Positions 7,794 to 17,341 of a stretch of 64,000 nt of DNA are shown here, piece by piece (positions within the stretch are counted from its first letter, which is position 1; the number at the start of each line of letters is the position of its first letter). Both the position numbers and the translations under genes were made by a program. The notes beneath the pieces were generated by a model. The model did no database searches and was not told the origin of the DNA. It saw nothing but the letters and a program-made list of their open reading frames with translations. Source of the stretch: Ruminococcaceae bacterium KH2T8 (GTDB lineage: Bacteria; Bacillota; Clostridia; Saccharofermentanales; Saccharofermentanaceae). The stretch spans positions 124,001-188,000 of the forward strand of contig FOIY01000002.1 in assembly GCA_900111435.1 (NCBI GenBank). Reading direction: 5' to 3'.

Positions 7794-9821
7794 ATGGATC
7801 ACGCATATCTGTTTAATCGCGGCGAGGATTATATGATCTATAACTTCCTCGGTGCGCATCCGTTTACCGATGAGAACGGCGACCAAGGTTATATCTTCAG
7901 AGTTTGGGCACCTAAAGCTTCTCAGGTAAGCGTTATCGGAGATTTCAATGATTGGGAGCCCGGTGCAGCGCAAATGTTCAAGCTCGGTAATTCCGGCATT
8001 TGGGAAGTAAAGGTTGTCGGAGCTTCTCAGTGGGACAGATATAAGTACAGAGTCATAGGTGCCGATAACAGGATCTACGATAAGGGTGATCCATATGCAA
8101 GGCATTTCGAGACAAGACCCAATAATGCATCTATCCTTTACGATCCCAATGACTATAAGTGGGGAGATTCGGCATTCAGGAAAAACAGACCCGATGCCGT
8201 AAAGGATCCACAGCCGATCAACATATATGAACTGCATCTGGGGTCATGGAGAAGACATCCTGACGGAAACTTCTTCACATACAAGGAACTCGCAATAGAT
8301 CTTGTCGACTACTGCCGCAAGATGAACTATACACACATCGAACTGATGCCTATCCTTGAGCATCCGCTCGATGCTTCCTGGGGTTATCAGGTAACAGGCT
8401 ATTACGCAGTTACTTCAAGGTTCGGTACACCTGCCGACTTTAAGTATTTCGTTGATATCCTTCATCAGGCAGGTATCGCGATAATACTCGACTGGGTACC
8501 TGCGCATTTCCCTAAGAATCTCGAAGGTCTCGTAAGATTTGACGGTACGCCGTGCTACGAGTATTCCGATCCCAGGATCGGTGAGCACAGGGAGTGGGGC
8601 ACATATGTATTCGATTATTCGAAGAATGAGGTCATATCGTTTCTTATCTCCAACGCTATCTTCTGGCTCGAGGAATTCCATATCGACGGACTTCGCGTAG
8701 ATGCCGTAAGCAGCATGCTCTACAGAGATTACGGAAGACAGTCGTATATCCCGAATAAGTACGGCGGTAATGAGAATCTCGAAGCTATCGAATTCTTTAA
8801 GAAGCTCAACAGCATCGTAAGGTCGAAGTATCCGAGCGTAATGATGATCGCCGAGGAGTCTACGGCATGGCCCAAGGTTTCTCATCCCGTAGAGGAGGGA
8901 GGACTCGGTTTCACTCACAAGTGGAATATGGGCTGGATGCACGATACTCTCGATTATTTTGCAACTGATTCATATGCCAGAGGCTGGCACCATGATCAGT
9001 TCTGCTTCTCGATGATGTATGCGTTCTCCGAGAATTACGTATTGAGCCTGTCGCACGATGAGGTCGTTCACGGCAAGTATTCTCTTATCGACAAGATGCC
9101 CGGAGACGTGTGGCGCAAGTTCGCATCCTTAAGAACGCTCTTCATGTATCAGATGAGCCATCCGGGTGCAAAGCTCAACTTCATGGGCGCAGAGTTCGGT
9201 CAGTTCATAGAGTGGAGATTCTACGAGGAGCTTCAGTGGTTCATGCTCGACTTCGAGTCCCACAGACTTCTTCAGGAGTATTGCTCTCAGCTCAACCGAT
9301 TCTATATCGATCATCCTCAGCTCTGGAGAGACGATAAGACATGGGCAGGATTTGAATGGATCGATGCTTCGGATACGGTTAACAACGTATTCATCTATGC
9401 TCGAAAGAGTCCGCAAGCATCCGAGAACGATATATACGTCGCTCTTAATATGGTTCCCCAGCCGCTCGAGGAATATAAGATCCCCGTATACGAGCTCGGT
9501 ACCTATAAGATCGTGATGAATACTGATGATATGGCATATGGCGGAAGCGGTTATCCCACCGGACTTTCTCCCGAAGGAACTTTCGAGGCCGTGGATGAAC
9601 CCTATAACGGAAAGCCTTATCACATAAAGCTCAATCTTCCGCCTCTTGCGGGTATCTACTTCACGAAGATCGCAGATCCGAAGAAGGCAGCACCCAAGAA
9701 GGCGAAAGCGAAGAAGCCTGCGGCTTCCGCAGCTTCCAAAAAGCCGGCGGCAAAGAAGAAGGCAGCTTCGACAACTGCGAAGAAGCCCGCGGCGGCTAAG
9801 AAGACTAAAGATAAAAAGTGA
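7794..9821 (+). CDS. glgB: 1,4-alpha-glucan branching enzyme with Lys/Ala-rich tail
   Basis: 675 residues. It cuts alpha-1,4-glucan and rejoins the piece by an alpha-1,6 bond, giving glycogen its branches. A CBM48-like beta domain comes first (VWAPKASQVSVIGDFNDW, about 38-55). A GH13 barrel follows with nucleophile Asp303 (GLRVDAV), acid/base Glu354 (IAEEST) and the SLSHDEVVHGK motif. The final 46 residues (9681-9818) are not part of the enzyme fold; 19 of them are lysine and the rest mostly Ala and Pro, in KKPAAKK-type steps like histone H1. First gene of the glgB-C-D-A-GH13 operon. Confidence 0.97.
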   Translation: MDHAYLFNRGEDYMIYNFLGAHPFTDENGDQGYIFRVWAPKASQVSVIGDFNDWEPGAAQMFKLGNSGIWEVKVVGASQWDRYKYRVIGADNRIYDKGDPYARHFETRPNNASILYDPNDYKWGDSAFRKNRPDAVKDPQPINIYELHLGSWRRHPDGNFFTYKELAIDLVDYCRKMNYTHIELMPILEHPLDASWGYQVTGYYAVTSRFGTPADFKYFVDILHQAGIAIILDWVPAHFPKNLEGLVRFDGTPCYEYSDPRIGEHREWGTYVFDYSKNEVISFLISNAIFWLEEFHIDGLRVDAVSSMLYRDYGRQSYIPNKYGGNENLEAIEFFKKLNSIVRSKYPSVMMIAEESTAWPKVSHPVEEGGLGFTHKWNMGWMHDTLDYFATDSYARGWHHDQFCFSMMYAFSENYVLSLSHDEVVHGKYSLIDKMPGDVWRKFASLRTLFMYQMSHPGAKLNFMGAEFGQFIEWRFYEELQWFMLDFESHRLLQEYCSQLNRFYIDHPQLWRDDKTWAGFEWIDASDTVNNVFIYARKSPQASENDIYVALNMVPQPLEEYKIPVYELGTYKIVMNTDDMAYGGSGYPTGLSPEGTFEAVDEPYNGKPYHIKLNLPPLAGIYFTKIADPKKAAPKKAKAKKPAASAASKKPAAKKKAASTTAKKPAAAKKTKDKK

Positions 9822-9848
9822 CTTTTCATATAACCGGAGGTGTTTTTT

Positions 9849-11108
9849 ATGGCTAAGGCTGATGTAGTAGCAATGATCCTTGCTGGCGGACAGGGCGCGA
9901 GACTAGGTGTTCTTACAAAGAAGATCGCTAAACCCGCTGTTCCTTTCGGAAGCCGTTACAGGATCATCGACTTCCCTTTGTCGAATTGTGTAAATTCCGG
10001 TATCGAGACGGTAGGCGTACTTTCGCAGTATCAGCCTCTCGCACTCAATACCTATGTCGGTAACGGTCACCCGTGGGACCTCGACCGTAATAATGCAGGC
10101 GCTTATATCCTTCCTCCTTACCAGAGATCAGGTAAGAGTGACTGGTACAAGGGTACCGCTAATGCCATCTATCAGAACAAGGATTTCCTTGATGACTGCA
10201 ATCCTAAGTATGTTGTTATCCTGTCAGGTGACCATATCTACAAGATGGATTATTCGGCTATGCTCAAGAGCCACATCGAGAAGGGCGCTGATGCAACGGT
10301 AGCCGTTTACGAAGTACCGTGGGAAGAAGCTCCCAGATTCGGTATCCTCAATACCGAGGGTGATGATTCGATCGTTGAGTTTGAGGAAAAGCCCAAGCAG
10401 CCCAAGAGTAATCTTGCATCGATGGGTGTCTATATCTTCACATGGAGCGTTCTTCGTGAAGCACTTATTACGGATGAAGCAGATCCCGATTCGAATAACG
10501 ACTTCGGTAAGAATATCATCCCGATGCTCTTGAACGGCGGTAAGAAACTCTACGCATACCGCTTCGCAGGATATTGGAAAGACGTTGGAACGATCTCGTC
10601 TCTTTGGGAGACCAATATGGATATCCTCGATAAGCCCGAGGAGATCAACCTGGTAGACCGTTCCTGGAAGATCTTCTCCAGAAACCCCGTAAAGCCTTCG
10701 CAGTTCATCGGTTCCGAGGGAAGCGTCAGGAATTCGGCGCTTACCGACGGATGCAGGATCTACGGCGACGTAATGCATTCTGTACTTTCCGAGTCGGTAG
10801 TAGTAGAGAAGGGGGCTGTCGTTAAGGACTGCGTACTCCTTCCCGGTGTAGTCGTAAAGGAAGGCGCACATCTCGAAAGATGTATCGTAGATTTCGGTAC
10901 GATCATAGGAAAGAACGTTAAGGCAGGACCTAAGATCGAAGGTGAAGGTCCTTATACAAATCACAAACTTTGCTCCGAGGGAATAAGCGTATTTGAACGT
11001 GGTCTCAAGATCAAGGATGATGCAGTTATCCCGGCCAACAGCATGATCGATTCCGATATCGAAGTTTCGGATGAAGAGAATGTTATCGAGAGCACTTTCA
11101 GAGTGTGA
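9849..11108 (+). CDS. glgC: Glucose-1-phosphate adenylyltransferase, catalytic subunit
   Basis: 419 residues from ATG 9849, with CGGAGG 8 bases upstream; an earlier in-frame GTG at 9840 overlaps that site. It makes ADP-glucose from ATP and glucose-1-phosphate, the committed step of glycogen synthesis. Visible motifs are the nucleotide loop [13 protein letters not shown], the allosteric-region [11 protein letters not shown], the substrate loop [17 protein letters not shown], and YWKDVGT, followed by a left-handed beta-helix C-terminal domain. The length is normal and there is no lysine tail. It probably forms a heteromer with the GlgD product that follows. Confidence 0.97.
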   Translation: MAKADVVAMILAGGQGARLGVLTKKIAKPAVPFGSRYRIIDFPLSNCVNSGIETVGVLSQYQPLALNTYVGNGHPWDLDRNNAGAYILPPYQRSGKSDWYKGTANAIYQNKDFLDDCNPKYVVILSGDHIYKMDYSAMLKSHIEKGADATVAVYEVPWEEAPRFGILNTEGDDSIVEFEEKPKQPKSNLASMGVYIFTWSVLREALITDEADPDSNNDFGKNIIPMLLNGGKKLYAYRFAGYWKDVGTISSLWETNMDILDKPEEINLVDRSWKIFSRNPVKPSQFIGSEGSVRNSALTDGCRIYGDVMHSVLSESVVVEKGAVVKDCVLLPGVVVKEGAHLERCIVDFGTIIGKNVKAGPKIEGEGPYTNHKLCSEGISVFERGLKIKDDAVIPANSMIDSDIEVSDEENVIESTFRV

Positions 11109-11135
11109 TGATCAAGAAGCAAAGGAGATTAGAAT

Positions 11136-12245
11136 ATGTTCTATAATGCAATGGGTCTGATACTTGCAGACAATAAGAAGATCTCTCTCGGAGAGCTTTC
11201 CGGACCTCGAGCTTTGTCCGCTATGCCTTTCGCGGGAAGATACAGGATCATCGACTTCATGATCTCAAATATGGTCAACTCCGGTATAAAGAATGTCGGT
11301 ATCCTCACATACAACAAATATAAGTCACTGATGGACCACTTGGGAACAGGTTCCGCATGGAGCTTGGACAGAAAGAATGACGGTCTTCATATCCTTCCTC
11401 CGTATGTAAATTCAGAGGCTACGAATAATAACGGTGACGAGGAGCTCGCAGGTGTACTCGATTTCCTCAGAACATCGAGAGCTACATACGTTATCGTTGC
11501 TAACAGTAACGTCGTGCTTAATACCACTTTCGATGACATGATCGCTTCTCATGAGAAGAGCGGAGCCGATCTTACCGTTATGTACAACAGGGACGGCACG
11601 AAGTACGGATCACCGAGCTATATCCTCGATGTCGATAACGACGGATTCGTAAAGGATATGCTCTTCAATCCCCAGAAGGCCGCTTCCAATAAGTCGAGCC
11701 TCGGTATCATCTGCCTGAGAAGAGATATGCTCGTTGATATCATTTCAAAGCAGATGTCTCACGGTATCATGCACTTCGGTGTTCACTCCATCGTAAAGAT
11801 GTTCGATGAGATCAAGGTTCACGCTTACGAATATAACGGAACGGCACTTCGTATCAACAGCGTACAGACATACTTCAATGCTTCGATGTCGCTCCTCAAT
11901 GAGTCGATCAGATCCGATCTTTTCTGGAGCGGTGAGCCGATCTACACAAAGGTCAAGGACGAAGCGCCCACGCTTTATTTTGATAATGCTGACGTTAAGG
12001 ATTCGATCATCTCCGATGGTTGCAGGATCTACGGAAATGTCGAGGATTCGATCATCTTCAGAAGCGTTACCGTATCGAAGAACACTACGATCAAGAACTG
12101 CGTTGTAATGCAGGATGTACATATCTCCGAGAACTGTCATCTTGAGAACGTCATTCTTGATAAGAACTCATTTGTCAGACCCGGCGTAAGGCTCGTAGGC
12201 CATCACGATTATCCGGTAGTAATAGGAAAGGGTGCAGGTATCTGA
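11136..12245 (+). CDS. glgD: GlgD, non-catalytic-type ADP-glucose pyrophosphorylase subunit
   Basis: 369 residues. The fold and order follow GlgC (AGRYRIIDFMISNMVNSG; GLHILPPYV; C-terminal beta-helix), but the N-terminal GGxGxRL nucleotide loop is missing, replaced by LADNKKISLGELSG. In Bacillota, GlgD is known to pair with GlgC and modulate its activity. AGGAG precedes the ATG, with 27 bases between it and glgC. The stop is one base before the glgA start, suggesting coupled translation. Confidence 0.95.
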   Translation: MFYNAMGLILADNKKISLGELSGPRALSAMPFAGRYRIIDFMISNMVNSGIKNVGILTYNKYKSLMDHLGTGSAWSLDRKNDGLHILPPYVNSEATNNNGDEELAGVLDFLRTSRATYVIVANSNVVLNTTFDDMIASHEKSGADLTVMYNRDGTKYGSPSYILDVDNDGFVKDMLFNPQKAASNKSSLGIICLRRDMLVDIISKQMSHGIMHFGVHSIVKMFDEIKVHAYEYNGTALRINSVQTYFNASMSLLNESIRSDLFWSGEPIYTKVKDEAPTLYFDNADVKDSIISDGCRIYGNVEDSIIFRSVTVSKNTTIKNCVVMQDVHISENCHLENVILDKNSFVRPGVRLVGHHDYPVVIGKGAGI

Positions 12246-12246
12246 T

Positions 12247-13935
12247 ATGAAAGACATTAAGGTTTTATTTGTTTCTTCCGAGGTAAGTCCCTTCGTAAAG
12301 GTCGGCGGTCTTGCTGACGTTGTAGGTGCACTTCCCGTAGAGCTCAATAAGCAGGATATCGATGCAAGGGTCATCCTTCCTCTGTACAGGAAGATCAAGA
12401 TCAAGTATCAGGATGAGCTGCAGTTCCTCGGATGGAAGATGGTACACATGGGTTGGAGATCTCTCTATGCAGGTCTGTTCCAGCTCGAGAAGAACGGAAC
12501 GATCTTCTACTTCGTTGATAATGAATACTATTTCAACTTCGATCAGGTCTATGTTGAGTACGTATTCGATATCGAGAGATATTGCTTCTTCCAGAGAGCA
12601 GTCCTTGATTTCATGGGTGACTTCATGAGCTTTGAGCCGAACGTTCTTCACTGTAACGACTGGCAGACGGGTATGATGCCGATGCTCCTTGATGCTCACT
12701 TCAAAAAGCACGGTTACCACAACGACGTTCAGACCGTATTTACGATTCATAACCTTAAGTATCAGGGTGTTCACAGCATCGATGTCGTAAGAGAGATGCT
12801 CGACCTTCCCGATGAGTACTTAAGAGACGATTTCTGTATCAAGGATCGTGCGATCAACTTCATGAAGGCCGGTATCGTTTACAGTAATTCCGTAACGACA
12901 GTATCGCCCACATATGCATATGAGATCATGACCGATTACTACGGCGAAGGCCTCAACTATACTCTTCAGAGATATGCATACAAGGTATCGGGTATCCTTA
13001 ACGGAATCAACGATCTTGAGTATGATCCTTCAACTGACGACAGGATCCCGATGAAGTACGACATCAAGACATTTAAGAAGGGTAAGGCCGCTTGTAAGAA
13101 ATCTCTTCAGGAGCAGCTTGGTCTCGAGGTCAATCCGGGTGCACCATTGTGCGTCATGATCTCACGTCTTGTTGATCAGAAGGGCTTGGATCTCCTGCTC
13201 TATGTACTTGACGAGATGCTCTTTGACGGCATGCAGATCGTTATCCTCGGTACGGGTGATAATTACTATGAGAGAGCTCTTGCCGATACGGCAGCAAGAA
13301 ATCCCGGTAAGATGTGCGCGTGCATAGATTTCGATAACGGACTTGCTCATACGATGTATGCTGCTGCCGACATCTTCCTTATGCCTTCGCTCTTTGAGCC
13401 CTGTGGTCTTTCGCAGCTTGTTTCTATGGCATACGGTACGGTTCCCGTCGTAAGAGAGACAGGCGGACTTAAGGATACGGTCATCCCTTATAACGAATTC
13501 ACCGGTGAAGGTAACGGATTCTCTTTCGCTAATATCAATGCACACGAATTCCTCTTCACGACCAAATATGCATGTGATCTTTACAGGAATCACAAAGATA
13601 CCTGGGAGAAGATCATCAAGGCAGGTATGAGCGGTGACTATACTTGGAAGAAGAGTGCAGGAGAATATGCAGGTCTTTATTCTCTTATCACGGGCATTCC
13701 TCTTCCCGATGCGGGAAAGGCTCCGGCTAACGTGAAGCTCGATGACGATGAGTCTGTAGAAAAGGAAGTCAAGAAGGCTATCTCAAAGAAGCCTGCAGCT
13801 AAGAAGACAGCCGCTAAAAAGCCTGCTGCCAAGAAGACGACAAAGAAGGTCACTTCGAAGAAGCCTGCTGTCAGAAAGCCTGAGGTAAAGGCGGAAGCAG
13901 CTAAAGAAGAGAAGAGCACGGAGGATAAGAAGTAA
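12247..13935 (+). CDS. glgA: Glycogen synthase with Lys/Ala-rich tail
   Basis: 562 residues from ATG 12247; the GTG at 12232 lies inside glgD and lacks a better ribosome site. It extends alpha-1,4-glucan from ADP-glucose (GT5). Motifs include the ADP-glucose-binding KVGGLADVVGALP near the N-terminus, HNLKYQGVH, and the C-terminal LFEPCGLSQLVSMAYGT. The enzyme part ends near residue 500. The last 57 residues (13762-13932) form a KKPAAKK-type tail that turns acidic at its very end (KEEKSTEDKK). GlgB has a matching tail; GlgC and GlgD do not. Confidence 0.97.
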   Translation: MKDIKVLFVSSEVSPFVKVGGLADVVGALPVELNKQDIDARVILPLYRKIKIKYQDELQFLGWKMVHMGWRSLYAGLFQLEKNGTIFYFVDNEYYFNFDQVYVEYVFDIERYCFFQRAVLDFMGDFMSFEPNVLHCNDWQTGMMPMLLDAHFKKHGYHNDVQTVFTIHNLKYQGVHSIDVVREMLDLPDEYLRDDFCIKDRAINFMKAGIVYSNSVTTVSPTYAYEIMTDYYGEGLNYTLQRYAYKVSGILNGINDLEYDPSTDDRIPMKYDIKTFKKGKAACKKSLQEQLGLEVNPGAPLCVMISRLVDQKGLDLLLYVLDEMLFDGMQIVILGTGDNYYERALADTAARNPGKMCACIDFDNGLAHTMYAAADIFLMPSLFEPCGLSQLVSMAYGTVPVVRETGGLKDTVIPYNEFTGEGNGFSFANINAHEFLFTTKYACDLYRNHKDTWEKIIKAGMSGDYTWKKSAGEYAGLYSLITGIPLPDAGKAPANVKLDDDESVEKEVKKAISKKPAAKKTAAKKPAAKKTTKKVTSKKPAVRKPEVKAEAAKEEKSTEDKK

Positions 13936-13938
13936 GAA

Positions 13939-15963
13939 ATGTTCTTCCACGCATCCAGGTCTTCGGAATACAGGACGCCGTTCGGTGCCCGTCCTACGGG
14001 CAGTGACGTACAGCTCTATTTTGACACACCTGCAGATGTATCTAACGTGACATTATGTTACACATACGGCCTTTATGGTTTCTCATACCATGAAGAGCCG
14101 ATGTGTCTCATAGATAAGAAAGCAGACAGGAAGAGATATCAGGTGAGCATCATGCTCCCGATAGAGCCGGGTCTGCTTTTTTACTGGTTCAAGTTCAGAG
14201 ATACCGAAGACAGATATTCTTTCTATGTAGCAGAGGCGGATACTAAGCTGGGAAGCGGCAAGGTCTATTCGGAACCCCCGAGAGTCGGAGCCGATGAGGA
14301 TAAGTATCCGTATGCATGGCAGATCACGGTATACGATAAGGATTTCGTTACACCCGAGAGAATGAAGGGAGCCATGATCTATCAGATTTTCCCGGACAGA
14401 TTCTCGCGTGACCGTAATTTTGATATCAAAGCTCTTACCGATTCATGCAAGAGGGAAGAACGCATCTACCATAAGGACTGGTATGAAGATGTCGATATCG
14501 AAGGAAAGCCTTCGACAGGTTATCTGGCCTGCGATTTCTTCGGCGGTTCTCTTCGCGGTATAACCGAAAAGCTTGATTACCTTAAGGCTATCGGAATAGA
14601 TATCCTGTATCTGAATCCTATTTTCGAAGCACGTTCTTCGCATCGTTATGACACCGCAGATTATCTGAACGTAGATCCCATCCTCGGCGGTAATGAGGCC
14701 TTCGACGAGCTTCAAAGAGAAGCGAGATCCCGCGGCATAACATTGATCATCGACGGCGTATTCAGTCATACGGGCGCAGACAGCAAGTACTTTAATAAGT
14801 TCGGCCGCTACGAAGGGATCGGTGCTTATAAGTCTTATCTCACGGGCGAGGAGAGTCAGTATCGTTCCTGGTATAACTTCTTTAGGACTGAGGACGGCGA
14901 AGTTGCCTACGATTCGTGGTGGGGATTCCCCGATCTTCCGAACGTTAATGAGAACAGCCTTTCATATCGAAAGTTCGTATTCGGCGCGGGCGGTATCGTT
15001 GATACCTGGACGAGCAGAGGCGCGGGCGGTATAAGACTCGATGTCTCCGATGAACTTCCCGACAGCTTTATAAGACAGATGAGGACTTCACTGAAGTCAT
15101 ATACGGACGGCGAAGGTATCCTCGTAGGAGAAGTATGGGAAGATGCGAGCAACAAGTGTTCATACGGCTCTTATCGTGACTTTATGCTCGGCAGGACCCA
15201 CGACAGTGTCATGGGTTATACATTCAGAAAATGTGTTCTCGATTTCCTTTGCGGTTATATCTCCGCCGAGGTATTTGACAGCAGGATGGAGGGATTCAGG
15301 GAAAGATATCCGATGCAGGCGTATTACTGCATAATGAATCTCATATCTTCTCACGATGTTCCCAGAGCATATACGATGTTCAGTAAGCCTGCTGATGTTG
15401 AAGGCAGAGAGCTGCAGCAGAAGATCTCCGTCCCTGACGAGATGGCGGAAGAGTGTGAGAGACTGATGAGGATGGCCTATGCTATCCAGATCGGTTATAT
15501 CGGTGCGGCGTGTGTCTATTATGGTGACGAGATCCTGATGGACGGCTACAAGGATCCTTTTAACAGAAGGACTTATCCCTGGGGCAAGCTGACCGGCAGG
15601 CAAAACGAAGAGCTCCTCGCCATCCAGGAGCTTTCAAAGCTGCGTGTGGAAAATCCCGTCCTTCGTACGGGTCTTTATGAGACTTTGCTTGCTGAAGATG
15701 ATGTTATGGCTTTCAGGAGGTTCCTTGATGAAGACAGAGTGGATGCTTTCGGAAAGCAGATCGATAAGGGAAGCGAAGAGGTTATCCTGATACTTAACAG
15801 AAGCCACAAGCTCAAGTGCTTCCATGTTGAAGGCAATAAGGTAAAGCCAATAAAGACATCTCCGGTGCCTACGGAAGAGAAGATGATCGTTCCTTATGAC
15901 GGCAGGACATCTTTTGATATCTCTCTGGCACCGGATTCATTTGTTTTCCTGGTAAAGCAATAA
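13939..15963 (+). CDS. Glycoside hydrolase family 13 protein (neopullulanase/cyclomaltodextrinase-like)
   Basis: 674 residues. A beta-rich N-terminal domain (about 1-125, CBM34-like) precedes a GH13 barrel beginning MIYQIFPDRFSRD. Catalytic residues are Asp368 (GIRLDVSDE), Glu398 (VGEVWED) and Asp473 (SSHDVPRA). The CBM34-like domain plus barrel is typical of enzymes that act on cyclomaltodextrins, pullulan or short malto-oligosaccharides. No signal peptide is present, so it works in the cytoplasm. It starts 3 bases after glgA, so it likely helps break down or trim glycogen. The exact substrate cannot be read from the sequence. Confidence 0.9.
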   Translation: MFFHASRSSEYRTPFGARPTGSDVQLYFDTPADVSNVTLCYTYGLYGFSYHEEPMCLIDKKADRKRYQVSIMLPIEPGLLFYWFKFRDTEDRYSFYVAEADTKLGSGKVYSEPPRVGADEDKYPYAWQITVYDKDFVTPERMKGAMIYQIFPDRFSRDRNFDIKALTDSCKREERIYHKDWYEDVDIEGKPSTGYLACDFFGGSLRGITEKLDYLKAIGIDILYLNPIFEARSSHRYDTADYLNVDPILGGNEAFDELQREARSRGITLIIDGVFSHTGADSKYFNKFGRYEGIGAYKSYLTGEESQYRSWYNFFRTEDGEVAYDSWWGFPDLPNVNENSLSYRKFVFGAGGIVDTWTSRGAGGIRLDVSDELPDSFIRQMRTSLKSYTDGEGILVGEVWEDASNKCSYGSYRDFMLGRTHDSVMGYTFRKCVLDFLCGYISAEVFDSRMEGFRERYPMQAYYCIMNLISSHDVPRAYTMFSKPADVEGRELQQKISVPDEMAEECERLMRMAYAIQIGYIGAACVYYGDEILMDGYKDPFNRRTYPWGKLTGRQNEELLAIQELSKLRVENPVLRTGLYETLLAEDDVMAFRRFLDEDRVDAFGKQIDKGSEEVILILNRSHKLKCFHVEGNKVKPIKTSPVPTEEKMIVPYDGRTSFDISLAPDSFVFLVKQ

Positions 15964-16014
15964 ATCGGGATTCATCTAGTATAATAGGAAGCGTGACGAT
16001 AAGGAGGTATAGAT

Positions 16015-17136
16015 ATGGCAGATAATGAAGAATTCATTGAAGAGCAGGAAGAAGAGAAGGTCATTAATGAGACCACTATGGATGTTACGGACAAAAAGTG
16101 TCCTAACTGCGGTGCTACCGTAACATATGATCCTGCTACTCTCTCGATGACATGTGAGTTCTGCGGTTACTCGAGAACTATCCCCAAGCCTGAGACGAAT
16201 ACGGCTATGGAGGAGATCGATTTCGAGACTGCAAAGCTCAGAGCAAATAAAGACTGGGGAACAAAGCAGAAGAGCATCGTCTGTAAGATGTGCGGTGCCG
16301 AATCACTTTATGATGAAGCGATGACGGCAGGTGTATGTCCTTTCTGCGGATCCACGAGCGTTATGCCCGTAGATGACGATGAGGATATCATGGCACCTGG
16401 CGGCGTTGTGCCTTTCGAGATCCCTCAGGATAAGGCTGCTCAGCTCTTTAAGAACTGGCTCGGTAAGAAGATCTTTACGCCTACGGCGGCAAAGAAGGGG
16501 TGTGAGGCAGGAAGCTTTACGGGTATATATCTTCCTTACTGGACATATGATTCCGAGACGACATCTTCTTACGATGCTCAGCTCGGCTTCGAGTATAAGG
16601 TCAAGACTAAGGACGGATATCAGACTAAGGTAAGATGGAGGAGATATACGGGAATCTACGAGGAGTTCATTGATGACCAGGTAGTATATGCCAGCACCAA
16701 GACGACCAATCCCAGTATAAGATCAGTATCGACTTTCGATTTTACAAAGCTGAAGCCTTATTCTCCGGAATATATCTCAGGCTTTGCAGCCGAAAGATAT
16801 ACACTGGGACTTGATGACGGTTGGGAGCAGGCTAAGGGTTATATCCAGACGACACTTAAGAGCCATCTGGGATCTAGGCTCAGAAGCACATACCATGCTG
16901 ACCGCGTAGGTACGATCAATCTTTCTACGGCTTATGACAAGGTAACTTTCAAGTATCTTCTGGCTCCGATCTGGATGTCCAGTTTCAAGTTCAACGGTAA
17001 GGTCTACAATTTTGTCGTAAACGGTCAGACGGGTAAGGTAGCAGGCAAGGCTCCTATCTCCGCACTCAGAGTTGCGATCGCGATCATCCTGGGAATCATT
17101 GCATTCGCATTCATTATGTGGATAATGAGTCAGTAA
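16015..17136 (+). CDS. Double zinc-ribbon membrane protein of unknown function
   Basis: 373 residues. Two CxxC...CxxC zinc ribbons are visible: CPNCGATV...CEFCGYS (about 28-53) and CKMCGAE...CPFCGST (about 90-115). A large middle domain rich in Tyr/Trp (YLPYWTYDSETTSSYD) follows, then one membrane helix (VAIAIILGIIAFAFIMWIM) at the C-terminus, so the bulk should face the cytoplasm. Similar zinc-ribbon tail-anchored proteins are widespread in Clostridia with no assigned role. AAGGAGG precedes the ATG. A TATAAT at 15980-15985 could give it a promoter of its own, but no good -35 is seen. Confidence 0.85.
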   Translation: MADNEEFIEEQEEEKVINETTMDVTDKKCPNCGATVTYDPATLSMTCEFCGYSRTIPKPETNTAMEEIDFETAKLRANKDWGTKQKSIVCKMCGAESLYDEAMTAGVCPFCGSTSVMPVDDDEDIMAPGGVVPFEIPQDKAAQLFKNWLGKKIFTPTAAKKGCEAGSFTGIYLPYWTYDSETTSSYDAQLGFEYKVKTKDGYQTKVRWRRYTGIYEEFIDDQVVYASTKTTNPSIRSVSTFDFTKLKPYSPEYISGFAAERYTLGLDDGWEQAKGYIQTTLKSHLGSRLRSTYHADRVGTINLSTAYDKVTFKYLLAPIWMSSFKFNGKVYNFVVNGQTGKVAGKAPISALRVAIAIILGIIAFAFIMWIMSQ

Positions 17137-17166
17137 CAGACCGTTCATTTTTGTTAACAATCATAT

Positions 17167-17217
17167 ATATAGCACTCGTCAATATTTTTGCATAAATATA
17201 GCGAGTGCTATATTTTT
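17167..17217. terminator. Strong stem-loop terminator, possibly bidirectional
   Basis: ATATAGCACTCG (17167-17178) and CGAGTGCTATAT (17202-17213) are perfect 12-base inverted arms with a 23-base AT-rich loop and a T5 run. It closes the glycogen/zinc-ribbon transcript ahead of the giant surface-protein gene. The arms resemble a CIRCE half-site pair, but the spacing is wrong for CIRCE. From 17218 to the next start I see only AT-rich leader with no confident promoter. Confidence 0.8.
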
Positions 17218-17341
17218 GATTGCCTGATGTTTAAAATGTGGCAAAAAAGTGTCATAAAAATTAATCAAAAGTATTTATTGCTTGTATTTGTTTCTGAACC
17301 GTGTGAATAATACCGTAACTATGTATAAAAAGGGGAAGTCT

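Noticed and set aside
17167-17217. CIRCE-like inverted repeat (AGCACTC...GAGTGCT)
   Set aside because: CIRCE has a 9-base spacer; here 25 bases separate the arms, a T run follows, and no heat-shock gene is adjacent. It fits a terminator better.
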